64,000 nt of DNA from an uncultured Paracoccaceae bacterium. Lineage in GTDB: Bacteria > Pseudomonadota > Alphaproteobacteria > Rhodobacterales > Rhodobacteraceae. The stretch's first letter is position 1. Every line of letters starts with the position of its first letter. The stretch is taken from positions 1 through 64,000 of the forward strand of contig CAKZOU010000047.1 of NCBI GenBank assembly GCA_937138255.1, read 5' to 3'. Positions 10,320 to 18,426 of the stretch are shown one piece after another. The notes below the pieces were generated by a model. It made no database searches. It saw only the letters and a program-made list of their open reading frames with translations, and had not been told where the DNA came from. The position numbers and the translations under genes were made by a program.

Positions 10320-10394
10320 CCATCTAGCATCCAAGTGTTAACGATGTATCTTTGTCCCGAACGCATTGGCGGTGAATGACTTTTGGGGCGAGAT

Positions 10395-11906
10395 ATGAGC
10401 GCGACGATTTTTCTTGGCGGCGGCGGCGAAGGCTATGCCGAACCACAGAACCTTCTTCTTAACTATGCCAACCGTCACGGGTTGATTGCCGGTGCGACGG
10501 GCACTGGAAAGACCGTCACGCTTCAGATTCTCGCAGAGGGACTTTCTCAAGCCGGGGTGCCGGTGTTCCTCTCGGATGTGAAGGGTGATCTGTCGGGTCT
10601 TGGCGCGGCCGGCCGCAGCGATTTCAAGCTGCACGACGCCTTCATGAAGCGCGCGGCGACGATCGGGCTTGATCTGAACTACTCGGCCTTTCCCGTAACT
10701 TTCTGGGATCTCTTTGGCGCGCAAGGCCATCCGATCCGCGCCACCGTGGCCGAGATGGGGCCGCTTCTTCTCAGCCGTCTGCTGGAACTGACCGAAGTTC
10801 AGGAGGGCGTCCTCAACGTCGCCTTCCGCGTGGCCGACGAGCAGGGCTGGCCGCTGCTGGATCTTGAGGACTTGCAGGCATTGCTTGTTTGGGTCGGTCA
10901 GAACTCCAAAGATCTTTCGCTTCGCTATGGCAATGTGGCCAGCGCCTCGGTCGGAGCGATCCAGCGCCAGCTTCTGGTGCTTGAAAACCAAGGCGGCGCC
11001 CAACTTTTCGGAGAGCCGGCGCTCGATCTGGCCGATCTGATGCGCCTTGATGCCGAGGGTCGCGGTCGGATCAACATCCTTGCTGCCGATCAGCTGATGG
11101 CCTCGCCACGTCTTTATGCGACCTTTCTTCTGTGGCTCTTGAGCGAGCTCTTCGAAGAGCTTCCCGAGGTCGGCAATCCCGACAAGCCCAAGCTCGTTTT
11201 CTTCTTCGACGAGGCGCATCTCTTGTTCGACGATGCGCCCAAGGCGCTTGTCGACAAGGTTGAGCAGGTGGCGCGGCTGATCCGCTCCAAGGGGGTCGGT
11301 GTGTTTTTCGTCACGCAAAATCCTGCGGATGTGCCGGAAGATGTGCTCGGACAGCTTGGCAACCGCGTTCAGCACGCGCTCAGGGCTTTTACCGCAAACG
11401 ACCAGAAGGCGCTGCGTCAGGCTTCGGCGACCTATCGGCCCAACCCGCTTTTCGACACGGCAGAGGCGATCATGCAGGTTGGCACGGGTGAGGCTGTGAC
11501 CTCGATGCTCGATGCCAAGGGTGTGCCTGGCATCGTGGAGCGGACGTTGATCCGGCCTCCCTCATCACAGCTTGGCCCGATTGATCCCGCCACGCGGGCG
11601 GAGCTGATGGCGGCTTCTCCGGTGGCAGGCAAATACGATCAGAGGCTCGATCGCGACTCTGCGGCGGAAATGCTGGCCCGCAAGGCCAATGCAGCGGTTG
11701 AAGAGGCCGAAGCCGCAAACGAAACCCGTGAATTCACCGCCGCGCGGCGGTATGGCGGAAGCGTCAAGCGATCACCGCGGGCGGGACGTGCCAAGGACGA
11801 GGGCCTCGCCGATGCGTTGGCCACAGCTTTCGTGAAAGAGATGAAGGGCACAACCGGCCGTCGGATCATCCGTGGCATCCTCGGCAGTATGTTCAAGTCG
11901 CGCTAA
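10395..11906 (+). CDS. HerA-like/DUF853 ATPase (YjgR family)
   Basis: 503 aa. P-loop ATPase of the HerA/FtsK superclass with Walker A GATGTGKTVT (about residues 33-42) and Walker B VFFFDEAHLLF (about 268-278). Similar to the DUF853 protein YjgR. No NurA nuclease or methyltransferase sits next to it, so it is not the HerA-NurA repair pair nor an obvious defence module. The ATG at 10395 is preferred over a start at 10383 because of the spacing to GGGGCGAG. The basic C-terminal tail (about 445-503) is alanine- and arginine-rich. Substrate unknown. Confidence 0.88.
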   Translation: MSATIFLGGGGEGYAEPQNLLLNYANRHGLIAGATGTGKTVTLQILAEGLSQAGVPVFLSDVKGDLSGLGAAGRSDFKLHDAFMKRAATIGLDLNYSAFPVTFWDLFGAQGHPIRATVAEMGPLLLSRLLELTEVQEGVLNVAFRVADEQGWPLLDLEDLQALLVWVGQNSKDLSLRYGNVASASVGAIQRQLLVLENQGGAQLFGEPALDLADLMRLDAEGRGRINILAADQLMASPRLYATFLLWLLSELFEELPEVGNPDKPKLVFFFDEAHLLFDDAPKALVDKVEQVARLIRSKGVGVFFVTQNPADVPEDVLGQLGNRVQHALRAFTANDQKALRQASATYRPNPLFDTAEAIMQVGTGEAVTSMLDAKGVPGIVERTLIRPPSSQLGPIDPATRAELMAASPVAGKYDQRLDRDSAAEMLARKANAAVEEAEAANETREFTAARRYGGSVKRSPRAGRAKDEGLADALATAFVKEMKGTTGRRIIRGILGSMFKSR

Positions 11907-11916
11907 CGGCCCCGCC

Positions 11917-13218
11917 CTAGAGCTTTCGGACCTTCAGGCTCGAGATACGGTTCTGATCTTTCGCCAAGACCTCGAAGCGGAAACCGTAGAAAGTAAAGAC
12001 CTGACCCACAGTCGGGATGGTCTGCGCTTCGTGGATCACAAGACCCGCCACGGTGTTGGCCTCGTCATCGGGCAAGGCCCAGTCATGGGCGCGGTTGAGA
12101 TCGCGCAGCGTCATCGCGCCATCGACGATATAGGACCCATCGGCGGCTCGCTCGATCTGGCTTTCCTCTTCGATGTCGAACTCGTCGGCGATTTCGCCCA
12201 CGATCTCTTCAAGGATGTCTTCAAGCGTCACGAGGCCTTGCAGGCCACCATATTCATCCACGACCAGCGCAAAATGCGACTTGCGCTTGAGAAAGGCGCG
12301 CATCTGATCGTCGAGGGTCGTGGTTTCGGGGACGAAATAGGGCGGCATCGCCACCGAGAGAATATCGAACTTCTCAAGCTCTTCGCGGTCGATTACGCCA
12401 TCGGCCAGCAGCTTGTGCATGGCACGCAGAAGGTCTTTGGCGTGAACGACGCCAACAATATTGTCCTGATCGCCCTTGTAGAGAGGCAGCCGTGTATAGG
12501 CGCTCTCGAGACAGCGGGCCATGATCTCTTCGGCAGGCAGATTAGCGTCGATCAACTCGATCGAAGAGCGGTGCGTCATCACCTCTTCGATCATGCGTTC
12601 GGCCAGATCGAGCGCGCCAAGGATACGGTCGCGGTCTTCCTTTTCGACGATGCCTTCGGAATGGCCGAGCTGCAACGCACCGGCGATTTCCTCACGCACG
12701 GCAAGGATATGGCTGTCGGGGTCTGTTTTGACGCCAAAAACCCATAAAACGAGCCGAACGAAGGCCCGCACGGCGCTCACAATCGGCGACAGGATCAGCG
12801 TCACCCAATAGATCGGGCCCGAAACCCGCGCGGCGACCGTTTCAGGGCTGGTGATCGCATAGGTCTTGGGCAAGACCTCGGAAAAGATCAGCACAAGCGC
12901 GGTCATGGCCAGCGTGGCATAGGCCACGCCGTTTTGGCCAAACAGCTTGGTCAGAAGCGCCGTGGCGAGCGACGTGGCGAGGATGTTCACCACGTTGTTG
13001 CCCAAAAGGATCGATCCAATCAGCCGCTCGCTATCTTCGGTCACCTCGAGTGCCTTGGAGGCACCTTTCGAACCACGGTCGGCGGCCGTCCGCAACTTGC
13101 CGCGCGACGAGGCGGTCAATGCGGTTTCCGAGCCCGAGAAAAAGGCCGAGAGGATCAGAAGAACAAAGATGGCTGCGGCGGTAATCCAGAACGCAGCATC
13201 GAGAAGGGGGGCGGACAT
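11917..13218 (-). CDS. CNNM/CorC-HlyC family membrane protein
   Basis: 433 aa. N-terminal DUF21/CNNM transmembrane domain (about residues 8-190, with FFSGSETALTASSRGKL), two CBS domains (about 205-335, including LVVDEYGGLQGLVTLEDILE) and a C-terminal CorC_HlyC domain (about 350-430). Relatives take part in magnesium/cobalt efflux or resistance. It is convergent with the HerA-like gene, ten bases apart, and is followed upstream by xerD on the same strand. Confidence 0.92.
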   Translation of the reverse strand: MSAPLLDAAFWITAAAIFVLLILSAFFSGSETALTASSRGKLRTAADRGSKGASKALEVTEDSERLIGSILLGNNVVNILATSLATALLTKLFGQNGVAYATLAMTALVLIFSEVLPKTYAITSPETVAARVSGPIYWVTLILSPIVSAVRAFVRLVLWVFGVKTDPDSHILAVREEIAGALQLGHSEGIVEKEDRDRILGALDLAERMIEEVMTHRSSIELIDANLPAEEIMARCLESAYTRLPLYKGDQDNIVGVVHAKDLLRAMHKLLADGVIDREELEKFDILSVAMPPYFVPETTTLDDQMRAFLKRKSHFALVVDEYGGLQGLVTLEDILEEIVGEIADEFDIEEESQIERAADGSYIVDGAMTLRDLNRAHDWALPDDEANTVAGLVIHEAQTIPTVGQVFTFYGFRFEVLAKDQNRISSLKVRKL

Positions 13219-13270
13219 TTCAGACTTTCAGGGTTGGTCGCCCCTGTTATGGGGATTTATCGCCGTTCCA

Positions 13271-14224
13271 TCAAGGCTTGGCCGCTTTCTTTGATGCACC
13301 GCCCGCCAGCGGGTGATGGTCGATCACCAGATCGCGCAGCCGCTCTTCGAGGACATGAGTATAGATCTCGGTTGTGGCGACATCGGCGTGCCCCAGCATC
13401 GTCTGGATCGCCCGCAGGTCGGCACCGCCCGCCAGCAGGTGTGTGGCGAAGGCGTGGCGCAGGGTGTGGGGCGTGACCTTCGAGGGCGAAACTCCGGCGG
13501 CAACCGCAAGGGTCTTGATGAGCACATAGAAGTGGTGCCGGGTCAGGTGCCCCTCCTTGCCGGTCGAGGGGAAAAGAAACCTGGAGGGCGGCAAGCCCCG
13601 CTTGACCACGACCGCCTCGGCCCGATCGCGCTCGGCAAGCCAGTCGGCAAGCGCCTCGCGGGCGGGGTTCGAGAGCGGCACCATCCGTTCCTTGCCACCT
13701 TTGCCGAGCACCAGAAGCATCTTTGGATTGCCGCGCGCGGCGGCTACGGGAAGGCCCACAAGTTCGCTCACGCGCATCCCCGTGGCGTAGAGAAGCTCCA
13801 TCAGGCAAGTATTGCGAACGGCTTCCCGTTCGCTCTCGCGGGCGGCGGCCAACAGGCGATCGACCTCAGTAATCGAAAGGGTCTTTGGAAGGCTCTGATT
13901 TCGCCCCGGCCCTTTGATTTTCAGGGCGGGATTCGTGTCGCGCCAGCCTTCATCGAAGGCAAACCGAAAGAGCTGTTTGATCGACGAAAGTCGTCGGGCG
14001 CGGGTTGATTTGGCAAGGCCGTCCGCCTCGCAGGCAATGAGATAGGCTTCGATGGTCTCTTGATGGACCACCGCAAAATCCGATCCCCTTCGCCCCAGCC
14101 AGTCCGAGAAATCGCTCAGATCACGCCCATAGCTCAATAGCGTGTTCTTCGCGGCGTTGAGCTCGGCGGCTTGGGCGGCAAGAAAGCCCGCGATCCAGTC
14201 GGACTGACGGGCGGGGCCGCTCAC
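13271..14224 (-). CDS. xerD: XerD, site-specific tyrosine recombinase
   Basis: Resolves chromosome dimers at dif together with XerC and FtsK. 317 aa. SAM-like core-binding domain (about 5-95) and catalytic domain (about 110-305) with the complete active site: R151 (TGMRVSEL), K175/K178 (GKGGKER), H253-x-x-R256 (HTLRHAFATHLL), H279 and the nucleophile Y288 (TEIYTHV). The start overlaps the stop of the 526-aa gene by four bases, so the two are coupled. A mobile-element integrase is unlikely, given full XerD similarity and housekeeping neighbours. Confidence 0.93.
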   Translation of the reverse strand: MSGPARQSDWIAGFLAAQAAELNAAKNTLLSYGRDLSDFSDWLGRRGSDFAVVHQETIEAYLIACEADGLAKSTRARRLSSIKQLFRFAFDEGWRDTNPALKIKGPGRNQSLPKTLSITEVDRLLAAARESEREAVRNTCLMELLYATGMRVSELVGLPVAAARGNPKMLLVLGKGGKERMVPLSNPAREALADWLAERDRAEAVVVKRGLPPSRFLFPSTGKEGHLTRHHFYVLIKTLAVAAGVSPSKVTPHTLRHAFATHLLAGGADLRAIQTMLGHADVATTEIYTHVLEERLRDLVIDHHPLAGGASKKAAKP

Positions 14225-15801
14225 AAAGGCCTCTCGAGGATGAGGTATTGCAGCGCAATGCGCCGGGCGTCAGCCTCAAGCCCCATTGCCCGTAAAAGGC
14301 GCAGGCCCTGACTGACAAGGGACGGATCCCCGACCGAGCCCTCCGCCAGCAGTCGGATGCCGCGCAGAAGCGCCTCGCCGCTCTTGCCCTCGGCCAGAAG
14401 CGCTGCCAGCGCGTCTGGTGGTGCGGCCCCGTCAAATCCCGCGGCGATGGCGGCGGTGCGAAGCGTCTGGCCTTGTGTCGTCGCCAGATCGCCGAGGGCC
14501 AGTTGCCGAAGGAACGCTTCTGTCTCATTGGTCGGTTGTCGCATCGTCGCGATCTGGGTTGAATCCTGCGACAGAAGACCGATCAGAAACGCAAGGCGCG
14601 AGGTATCCCCCTGCAAGGGCAGGCCCGCCAGATCGCGTCCGTAAAGACGGGCGAAACCAACCTCGGTACGGGCCATGCGCATGGCCGTCCAGGCGGCAGG
14701 CAGCGTCGCCGCAATCGCTTCGGTATCCCGGCGCCGCAGAGCGGCGTCGAAGGCCTGAAACGCCGCTGCGCGATCCCAGACCCCCCCAGAGGCCGCCGGG
14801 GTATGGGCCGTATAGAGCGCCTGAAGGAGGTTCTCGTTCACAGCCCCGTTCCGCGCCAGGCGCTCGGCCGCTTCAAGCTGGGCCCGCCAACCGGCGGTTT
14901 CCCGCAGATCGGCGTGGGCGAATGCAAGGGGCAGCATCGAGGTCGGAACGCCCTCGCCAATCGCTTCTCGCATCCGAAAGATCAAAGGGCTGACGCGCGA
15001 AGGGATCGGAAGCGGCGGTTCGCCGGCATAGAGATCAGGATCAAGAAAGCGCGACAGAAGCGCATCCTCTTCCTCGGTGATATCTCCGAGGGCACGCCCT
15101 GTGTTGAGGATCAGTGCAGCGGTATGCCAGTCGCCGCCCCGTGCCATACAGAAGATCCGGCCAAGATAGGTCGGCGCCACGTCCGGCTTGTCGCGCATCA
15201 CGGCACAGGCGAAATCCTCGGTGCCGAGCAACAGCGCCACGTCGAACCAGCGGCGGAACTGATCGGGGGTCGTCGGGTCGGCAGCCTCGAGAAGGGCGTC
15301 GGCTTGGTCAATCGCGCCAAGGTCCAGAAGCCGGTCGACCTGTGCAAGAAAAAGATTGCCCTCGGGGCCAGCGCCGATCGGGGCGTCTGCCTCGGCCAAG
15401 AGAAGCCGCAGATAAAGATCGCGAAGGCCCGGCAGCAGGCTGACTGGAACTTCGGAAACGAGGCTAGTCAGAACTTCTTCATTGCTGCTCGACCACAAGG
15501 TGCGTGGAAACCCGGTAACGGCAGAGGGTAACAGACCCACAACGTCAGGCGAGGCCGTGTCAATTGTCGAGACAGAAATGGAAGGAAGAAGGACAGCGGC
15601 CGCCCCCGGCTCTTCAAGCCTGCGAACCGTAAGCCCGCCGTTCAGGGGATCGACGGGGGCGAGCCCGGCATCGAACATGGGCGTTTCAACGCTGCGCGAA
15701 AGCCAGTCGATTGCCGACAGCGGCTGACCCGAATTTTCCTGCGCGACCGCAACGCCCGAAACCATGAGCAGAACAGCCAGTGCAATCACGCCCTTGGGCA
15801 T
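14221..15801 (-). CDS. Secreted alpha-helical repeat protein of unknown function
   Basis: 526 aa. Signal peptide at residues 1-20 (ending AVAQ), then an alanine/leucine-rich, probably all-helical body (TPR-like solenoid) from about residue 110 to the end. Two cysteines lie close together (ACAV and IFCMARG, about 200-215). No enzyme motif is recognised. It overlaps a 51-aa membrane protein at its start (one base) and xerD at its end (four bases), so the three genes are probably co-translated. It is likely periplasmic; any link with XerD is by position only. Confidence 0.75.
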   Translation of the reverse strand: MPKGVIALAVLLMVSGVAVAQENSGQPLSAIDWLSRSVETPMFDAGLAPVDPLNGGLTVRRLEEPGAAAVLLPSISVSTIDTASPDVVGLLPSAVTGFPRTLWSSSNEEVLTSLVSEVPVSLLPGLRDLYLRLLLAEADAPIGAGPEGNLFLAQVDRLLDLGAIDQADALLEAADPTTPDQFRRWFDVALLLGTEDFACAVMRDKPDVAPTYLGRIFCMARGGDWHTAALILNTGRALGDITEEEDALLSRFLDPDLYAGEPPLPIPSRVSPLIFRMREAIGEGVPTSMLPLAFAHADLRETAGWRAQLEAAERLARNGAVNENLLQALYTAHTPAASGGVWDRAAAFQAFDAALRRRDTEAIAATLPAAWTAMRMARTEVGFARLYGRDLAGLPLQGDTSRLAFLIGLLSQDSTQIATMRQPTNETEAFLRQLALGDLATTQGQTLRTAAIAAGFDGAAPPDALAALLAEGKSGEALLRGIRLLAEGSVGDPSLVSQGLRLLRAMGLEADARRIALQYLILERPL

Positions 15802-15956
15802 CAGTTACCCTCAAGGGTGACAGGTTGGGTGATCTCCTCAGTCGGGGCCGCGAAATCGCCGCTGAAGAACAACGGCCCCACATAGGCATAGGCCACAAGG
15901 CCAATAAACCCGATAACCACCAAAACCACCAAGAACTTGATCAGTCGCCATATCAT
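15801..15956 (-). CDS. 51-aa single-pass membrane protein
   Basis: Starts MIWRLIKFLVVLVVIGFIG: a short basic N-terminus, one transmembrane helix (about residues 5-30), then a short acidic tail (TEEITQPVTLEGN) likely on the outer side. The ATG at 15956 and the one-base overlap of its stop with the next start (TGATG) support real translation. It heads the three-gene unit with the 526-aa protein and xerD and is divergent from aroK across 147 bases. A longer reading of the frame to 16619 would run antisense through aroK and is rejected. Confidence 0.75.
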   Translation of the reverse strand: MIWRLIKFLVVLVVIGFIGLVAYAYVGPLFFSGDFAAPTEEITQPVTLEGN

Positions 15957-16103
15957 AGCGGCATCCTTGCCTCTCCTGCCCGCAGCGGCTTTGGCCGCTT
16001 TGGCATCTTTATAACTGGCATTTCCCTCAAGATCACGCCATTCAGTAGAGAAAGTTTTGACTGGGCGGCTGTGTGCCGATTGCGGCCGCTTGAGGGACAT
16101 AAA

Positions 16104-16694
16104 ATGAGTGCGACGCCACAGGCGGCAGGCTCGGAGCGAGCCGCAGCTGACAAATTTGTTTTGCACAAGACCGTTGTGCTTGTTGGCATGATGGGTGCGG
16201 GCAAGACAGCCGTGGGCAGGGCCTTGGCAGCGCGGCTTGGCGTGCCGCTTCTTGATTCCGATGCGGAGATCGAACGCGCCGCCAACGCCACCATTGCCGA
16301 AATCTTCGCCCGTGACGGCGAGCCGTTCTTCCGCGCCCGTGAATCGGAAGTCATCGAGCGCCTTCTGGCCGGAAGCCCGTGTGTCCTCTCGACCGGCGGA
16401 GGGGCGTTTCTGGCCGAACGCAACCGCACCGCCATTTCGGCGCAGGGCGTCTCGGTATGGCTCTGCGCCGAGCTCGATCTTCTCTGGGATCGGGTCCGCC
16501 ACAAGGAAACGCGCCCCTTGCTGCGAACGGCCGACCCAAAGAGAACCCTCGCCGAACTCTGCGAGAAGCGCGAGCCTTTCTATGCGATGGCCGATCTGAA
16601 GGTGCACACCCTGCCGCACTACTCGATTGACGAGACCTCCGACAAGGTGATCGAAGCCCTTTTGCGCCGCCCTGACATCCTGGAGGGAGCATGA
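16104..16694 (+). CDS. aroK: Shikimate kinase
   Basis: Phosphorylates shikimate with ATP in the aromatic amino acid pathway. 196 aa. P-loop GMMGAGKTAVG (about residues 28-38), shikimate-binding DSDAEIE and STGGGAF, and the lid arginine region RPLLR. The family core starts near residue 22, so the first 20 residues are an extra tail. The open frame upstream of 16104 is ignored because the divergent gene occupies it. The stop overlaps aroB by four bases. Confidence 0.94.
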   Translation: MSATPQAAGSERAAADKFVLHKTVVLVGMMGAGKTAVGRALAARLGVPLLDSDAEIERAANATIAEIFARDGEPFFRARESEVIERLLAGSPCVLSTGGGAFLAERNRTAISAQGVSVWLCAELDLLWDRVRHKETRPLLRTADPKRTLAELCEKREPFYAMADLKVHTLPHYSIDETSDKVIEALLRRPDILEGA

Positions 16695-17806
16695 CCTTTG
16701 AGACCGTCCACGTCGATCTGCCGGGTCGCGCCTATGATATCCTGATTGGCGCGGGCCTTCTGCGCGAGGCGGGCCAGCACATCGCGCCGTTCCTGCGCCG
16801 CAAGCGCGTGGCGATCATCACCGACGAGACGGTGGCTGGGCTGCATCTGGCGACCTTGCAAGCCTCGCTCGATGCCGCAGGTATTGCCCACAGCGCGCTG
16901 GCGCTGCCACCGGGAGAGGCCACCAAAGGCTGGGCGCAGTTCTCGCGCACGGTCGAATGGATCCTCACCGAAAAGATCGAGCGCAGCGACCTTGTGATCG
17001 CGCTTGGCGGCGGCGTGATCGGCGATCTCGTGGGCTTTGCAGCCGCTGTTGTGCGGCGGGGCGTGCGTTTCGTGCAGATCCCGACGACGCTTCTGGCGCA
17101 GGTCGATAGCTCGGTCGGCGGCAAGACAGGGATCAATACCGCCCAAGGCAAGAACCTTGTCGGCGCCTTTCACCAGCCGACGCTCGTTTTGGCCGACACC
17201 GGCCTTCTGGCGACCCTGCCGCCCCGCGATTTCCTCGCCGGATATGGCGAGGTGGTGAAATACGGGCTTCTGGGCGATGCGGCCTTCTTCGAATGGCTCG
17301 AGGTCAACGGCCCCGCCATGGCCGAAGGCGATATCGACAAGCGCAACTTAGCCGTTCGCCGCTCTTGCGAGATGAAGGCCGAGATCGTCATGCGCGACGA
17401 GACCGAACAGGGCGACCGTGCTTTGCTCAATCTGGGCCATACCTTCTGCCACGCGCTCGAGGCCGCGACGGGCTATTCCTCGCGGCTTCTGCATGGGGAG
17501 GGTGTCGCGATCGGCTGTGCCTTGGCCTTCGAGACCTCGGCGCGGCTTGGCCTTTGCGCGCAGGAAGAGCCGAGCCGCGTCCGCGCCCATCTTGCGGCGA
17601 TGGGGATGAAGGTTGCCCTGAAGGACATTCCCGGTGATCTGCCGGACGCCGACGCGCTTCTGGCGCTGATGGCGCAGGACAAGAAGGTTCTCGACGGCAA
17701 GCTGCGCTTCATCATGGCGCGGGGGATTGGCGCGGCCTTTGTCACCTCGGATGTGCCACAGGATGTGGTGGGCGGGCTCCTCAGCGAAGAACTCGCCCGC
17801 CGGTAA
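16691..17806 (+). CDS. aroB: 3-Dehydroquinate synthase
   Basis: Second step of the shikimate pathway: converts DAHP to 3-dehydroquinate with NAD+ and a divalent metal. 371 aa, full length. NAD-binding region with LGGGVIGDLVGFAA, the PTTLLAQVDSSVGGKTGIN motif, and metal ligands in GYGEVVKYG, NLGHTFCHALE and LLHGEGVAIG. Coupled to aroK, as in many proteobacteria, and followed within ten bases by a strong terminator. Confidence 0.96.
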   Translation: MTFETVHVDLPGRAYDILIGAGLLREAGQHIAPFLRRKRVAIITDETVAGLHLATLQASLDAAGIAHSALALPPGEATKGWAQFSRTVEWILTEKIERSDLVIALGGGVIGDLVGFAAAVVRRGVRFVQIPTTLLAQVDSSVGGKTGINTAQGKNLVGAFHQPTLVLADTGLLATLPPRDFLAGYGEVVKYGLLGDAAFFEWLEVNGPAMAEGDIDKRNLAVRRSCEMKAEIVMRDETEQGDRALLNLGHTFCHALEAATGYSSRLLHGEGVAIGCALAFETSARLGLCAQEEPSRVRAHLAAMGMKVALKDIPGDLPDADALLALMAQDKKVLDGKLRFIMARGIGAAFVTSDVPQDVVGGLLSEELARR

Positions 17807-17812
17807 AAAGGC

Positions 17813-17840
17813 AAAACCCCCGCCGGGGCGGGGGTTTTTT
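17813..17840 (+). terminator. Terminator of aroKB, probably shared with ssb
   Basis: ACCCCCG (17816-17822) pairs with CGGGGGT (17829-17835), followed by six T (17835-17840). On the other strand T-rich bases also follow the stem, so it can end both the aroB transcript and the convergent ssb transcript. Confidence 0.88.
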
Positions 17841-17841
17841 C

Positions 17842-18336
17842 CTAGAACGGGATCTCGTCGTCCAGGTCGGAGCGGCCACCGCCGCCACCACTCGTGCCGC
17901 CGCCATAGCTGCCCGAACCACCGCCGTAGCCACCGCCACGATCCTCGTCGTAGCTGCTGCCACCGCCGCCGCCACCCGAGCCACCGGCGCTATCAAGTAG
18001 CGTCAGCTCGCCACGATAGGGGCGCAGGACGATTTCGGTCGTATAACGATCCTGGCCGGACTGGTCCTGCCATTTTCGGGTTTCGAGCTGGCCCTCGATA
18101 TAAACCTTGGAGCCTTTGCGCAGATATTGCTCGGCGATCCGCCCGAGCGGTTCGGAAAAGATCGCTACGGAATGCCATTCGGTGCGCTCTTTGCGCTCGC
18201 CGGTGGTGCGGTCTTTCCAGTTTTCCGAGGTCGCGATGCGCAGGTTCACCACCTTGCCGCCGTTCTGAAAGCTGCGCACCTCGGGATCGCGCCCGAGATT
18301 GCCCACCAGAATAACCTTGTTGACGGATCCGGCCAT
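17842..18336 (-). CDS. ssb: Single-stranded DNA-binding protein
   Basis: Coats single-stranded DNA during replication, recombination and repair. 164 aa: N-terminal OB fold (about 1-112, [20 protein letters not shown]), a glycine/serine-rich flexible linker (about 118-155) and the conserved acidic tip DLDDEIPF that recruits partner proteins. The repetitive look of 17872-17995 comes from glycine codons in this linker. The upstream 90 bases show no LexA-type box. Confidence 0.96.
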   Translation of the reverse strand: MAGSVNKVILVGNLGRDPEVRSFQNGGKVVNLRIATSENWKDRTTGERKERTEWHSVAIFSEPLGRIAEQYLRKGSKVYIEGQLETRKWQDQSGQDRYTTEIVLRPYRGELTLLDSAGGSGGGGGGSSYDEDRGGGYGGGSGSYGGGTSGGGGGRSDLDDEIPF

Positions 18337-18426
18337 ATGCTCCCCCTTCGAATCTTGTGCAGGTCACGCACGTTACACCATCCCCTCATGGTGAAGGAAA
18401 GGTTAAATGTGCCCCTGCGGCCCGCC

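Larger units (their letters stand above)
9968..10394. other. 427-bp intergenic region with paired motifs and hairpins
   Basis: No protein gene is supported here. It holds the promoter of the IalB gene at its left end and that of the HerA-like gene at its right end, which does not account for the middle. That part has two hairpins with minus-strand T runs (10098-10125 and 10243-10273) and two related inverted motifs (10129-10152 and 10270-10290), described separately. A small-RNA locus is possible. Confidence 0.55.

Noticed and set aside
13271-14224. Integrase gene as a sign of a prophage or island
   Set aside because: The protein is XerD in a housekeeping setting with no other mobile genes.
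17872-17995. Repetitive GC-rich stretch resembling a tandem repeat
   Set aside because: It encodes the glycine/serine linker of SSB.
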